Notes under the pieces: model-generated
Told to the model about the DNA's origin: nothing
Seen by the model: the letters and a program-made list of their open reading frames with translations, nothing else
Databases searched by the model: none
From: Candidatus Aminicenantota bacterium
GTDB taxonomy: Bacteria; Acidobacteriota; Aminicenantia; Aminicenantales; Aminicenantaceae
Reading direction: 5' to 3'
Length of the DNA: 7,758 bases
Assembly (NCBI GenBank): GCA_023135995.1
Contig: JAGLRY010000306.1
Coordinates: forward strand, 1-7,758
Program-made: the position numbers and the translations under genes
Part shown: piece by piece, positions 7,281 to 7,758 of the stretch
Layout of the letters: the number at the start of each line of letters is the position of its first letter
Numbering within the stretch: position 1 is the stretch's first letter

Positions 7281-7381
7281 AATCTGGCTGCCAGGGCTTT
7301 AAGCCAAGTGATAATAACAGGAATGACACCAAGTGCCATCCCGGGCAACAGGATAATCCCACGAATCAATGACCAAAACAT

Positions 7382-7660
7382 TATCCTATCCTTTAATTTA
7401 GGCCTGCTTTAAAATTTGACCTAACATATTTATTCTTTGCCCTGTATTTATCAAAGTATCATCTAACCGTCAATGATAATAACTTGATAGAGCACGCCTC
7501 TTCTTGATGAAATAGAAAAGGAATGTCTTCCTCGAGAACAAAATATATCAACAAGCCTCTCCCGAGGGACATAAATCGTAGGGTTTAGACTTATAAAATA
7601 TTGTGTCATCCCAGCGGATGTGTTATATTCGATGATTAAATTGTGTTAATAAACCGATTC
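7382..7660. other. AT-rich intergenic region
   Basis: No convincing gene or RNA was found in these 279 bp. For the short minus-strand ORF a weak promoter can be drawn: TTGACG (complement of 7468-7473), 17 bp, TAAATA (complement of 7445-7450). The -10 box is poor. The left end of a repeated terminus begins at 7661. Confidence 0.4.
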
Positions 7661-7758
7661 AACCTGGATTATTCACGAGTCGAGGTTAGTTTAGTGGCTA
7701 GGTTGGGTCGGCGCAAGGCGCAAAGGATGCAGATTGGTTGGTTAGGTCGGGTCGGTAG
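7661..7758 (+). mobile_element. Left terminus of a second related element (runs off right edge)
   Basis: Bases 7661-7687 match the complement of 5257-5283, the right end of the MITE-like element, at 25 of 27 positions including AACCTGGATTATTCACGAG. The similarity then stops. The rest (7688-7758) is rich in G and T, and includes a near-direct repeat TAGGTTGGGTCGG (7699-7711) and TAGGTCGGGTCGG (7743-7755). The orientation places the body of the element to the right, outside the window. It may be a fuller copy with a transposase or another MITE; the window cannot tell. Confidence 0.5.

Larger units (their letters stand above)
7220..7381 (-). pseudogene. Truncated 5' fragment of a membrane-protein gene (53 codons)
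   Basis: On the minus strand an ATG (complement of 7379-7381) opens a 53-codon frame ending in TGA at 7220-7222, which overlaps the last codons of the amidohydrolase gene. An AAAGGA ribosome binding site lies 7 nt upstream. The first ~36 residues (FWSLIRGIILLPGMALGVI and onwards) form one membrane helix. They remind me of the start of small integral-membrane methyltransferases of the isoprenylcysteine/PEMT type, which are normally about 150-220 residues. After residue 37 the frame runs into the palindromic repeat (encoding VRSGNRPY), so the tail is not native. I read it as a gene remnant cut by the repeat; a genuine short membrane peptide is possible. Confidence 0.4.

Noticed and set aside
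7382..7660. tRNA or other RNA gene in the right-hand gap
   Set aside because: No cloverleaf, T-loop or conserved RNA motif could be drawn.
5027..7758. Composite transposon carrying the amidohydrolase between two related elements
   Set aside because: The matching termini do flank the gene in inverted orientation, but no target duplications or transposase are visible and the right element is incomplete. The gene's style also matches the rest of the window.

Overview
The window looks like chromosome from a Gram-negative bacterium. It encodes a predicted outer-membrane beta-barrel protein, a lipoprotein and a secreted subtilase. The ~800-residue FtsX/MacB-type permease and the subtilase prodomain style (WIFFKDK, NPRALKRR, SRWLNAVS) are most familiar from Bacteroidota and from deep lineages such as Aminicenantes, Acidobacteriota or KSB1/Calditrichota. 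The phylum is therefore an inference, not something the sequence proves. I see no rRNA, tRNA, CRISPR array or phage gene.

Layout. Positions 1-497 (minus) hold the 5' part of a beta-barrel protein gene that runs off the left edge. Positions 565-2346 (minus) encode a complete secreted S8 (subtilisin-like) peptidase. A very good sigma70-type promoter (TTGACT-17-TATAAT, 2427-2455) precedes it, so peptidase and barrel probably form a two-gene unit. Positions 2552-4978 (minus) encode a large ABC-type permease of the MacB/FtsX fold, with no ATPase gene in the window. Positions 5511-7229 (plus) encode a lipoprotein amidohydrolase of the YtcJ-like (Amidohydro_3) family. A short minus-strand ORF (7220-7381) looks like the beginning of a membrane protein whose tail has been replaced by a repeat.

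The less ordinary content is in the gaps. The divergent gap between permease and amidohydrolase contains a 255-bp MITE-like element (5027-5281). It has 19-bp terminal inverted repeats, a nested inverted repeat and a foldable three-way-junction core. A near-identical copy of its right terminus begins at 7661, close to the right edge, suggesting that a second related element starts there. A different repeat, built of short palindromes, lies just after the stop codon of both the permease (full copy, 2486-2538) and the amidohydrolase (half copy, 7239-7270), in the same orientation relative to each gene.

The proteins are envelope-related: an exported protease, a barrel, an inner-membrane permease and an exported hydrolase. 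Nothing shows that they work together as one pathway, and I do not see a new multi-gene system. The repeats are the part most worth checking.
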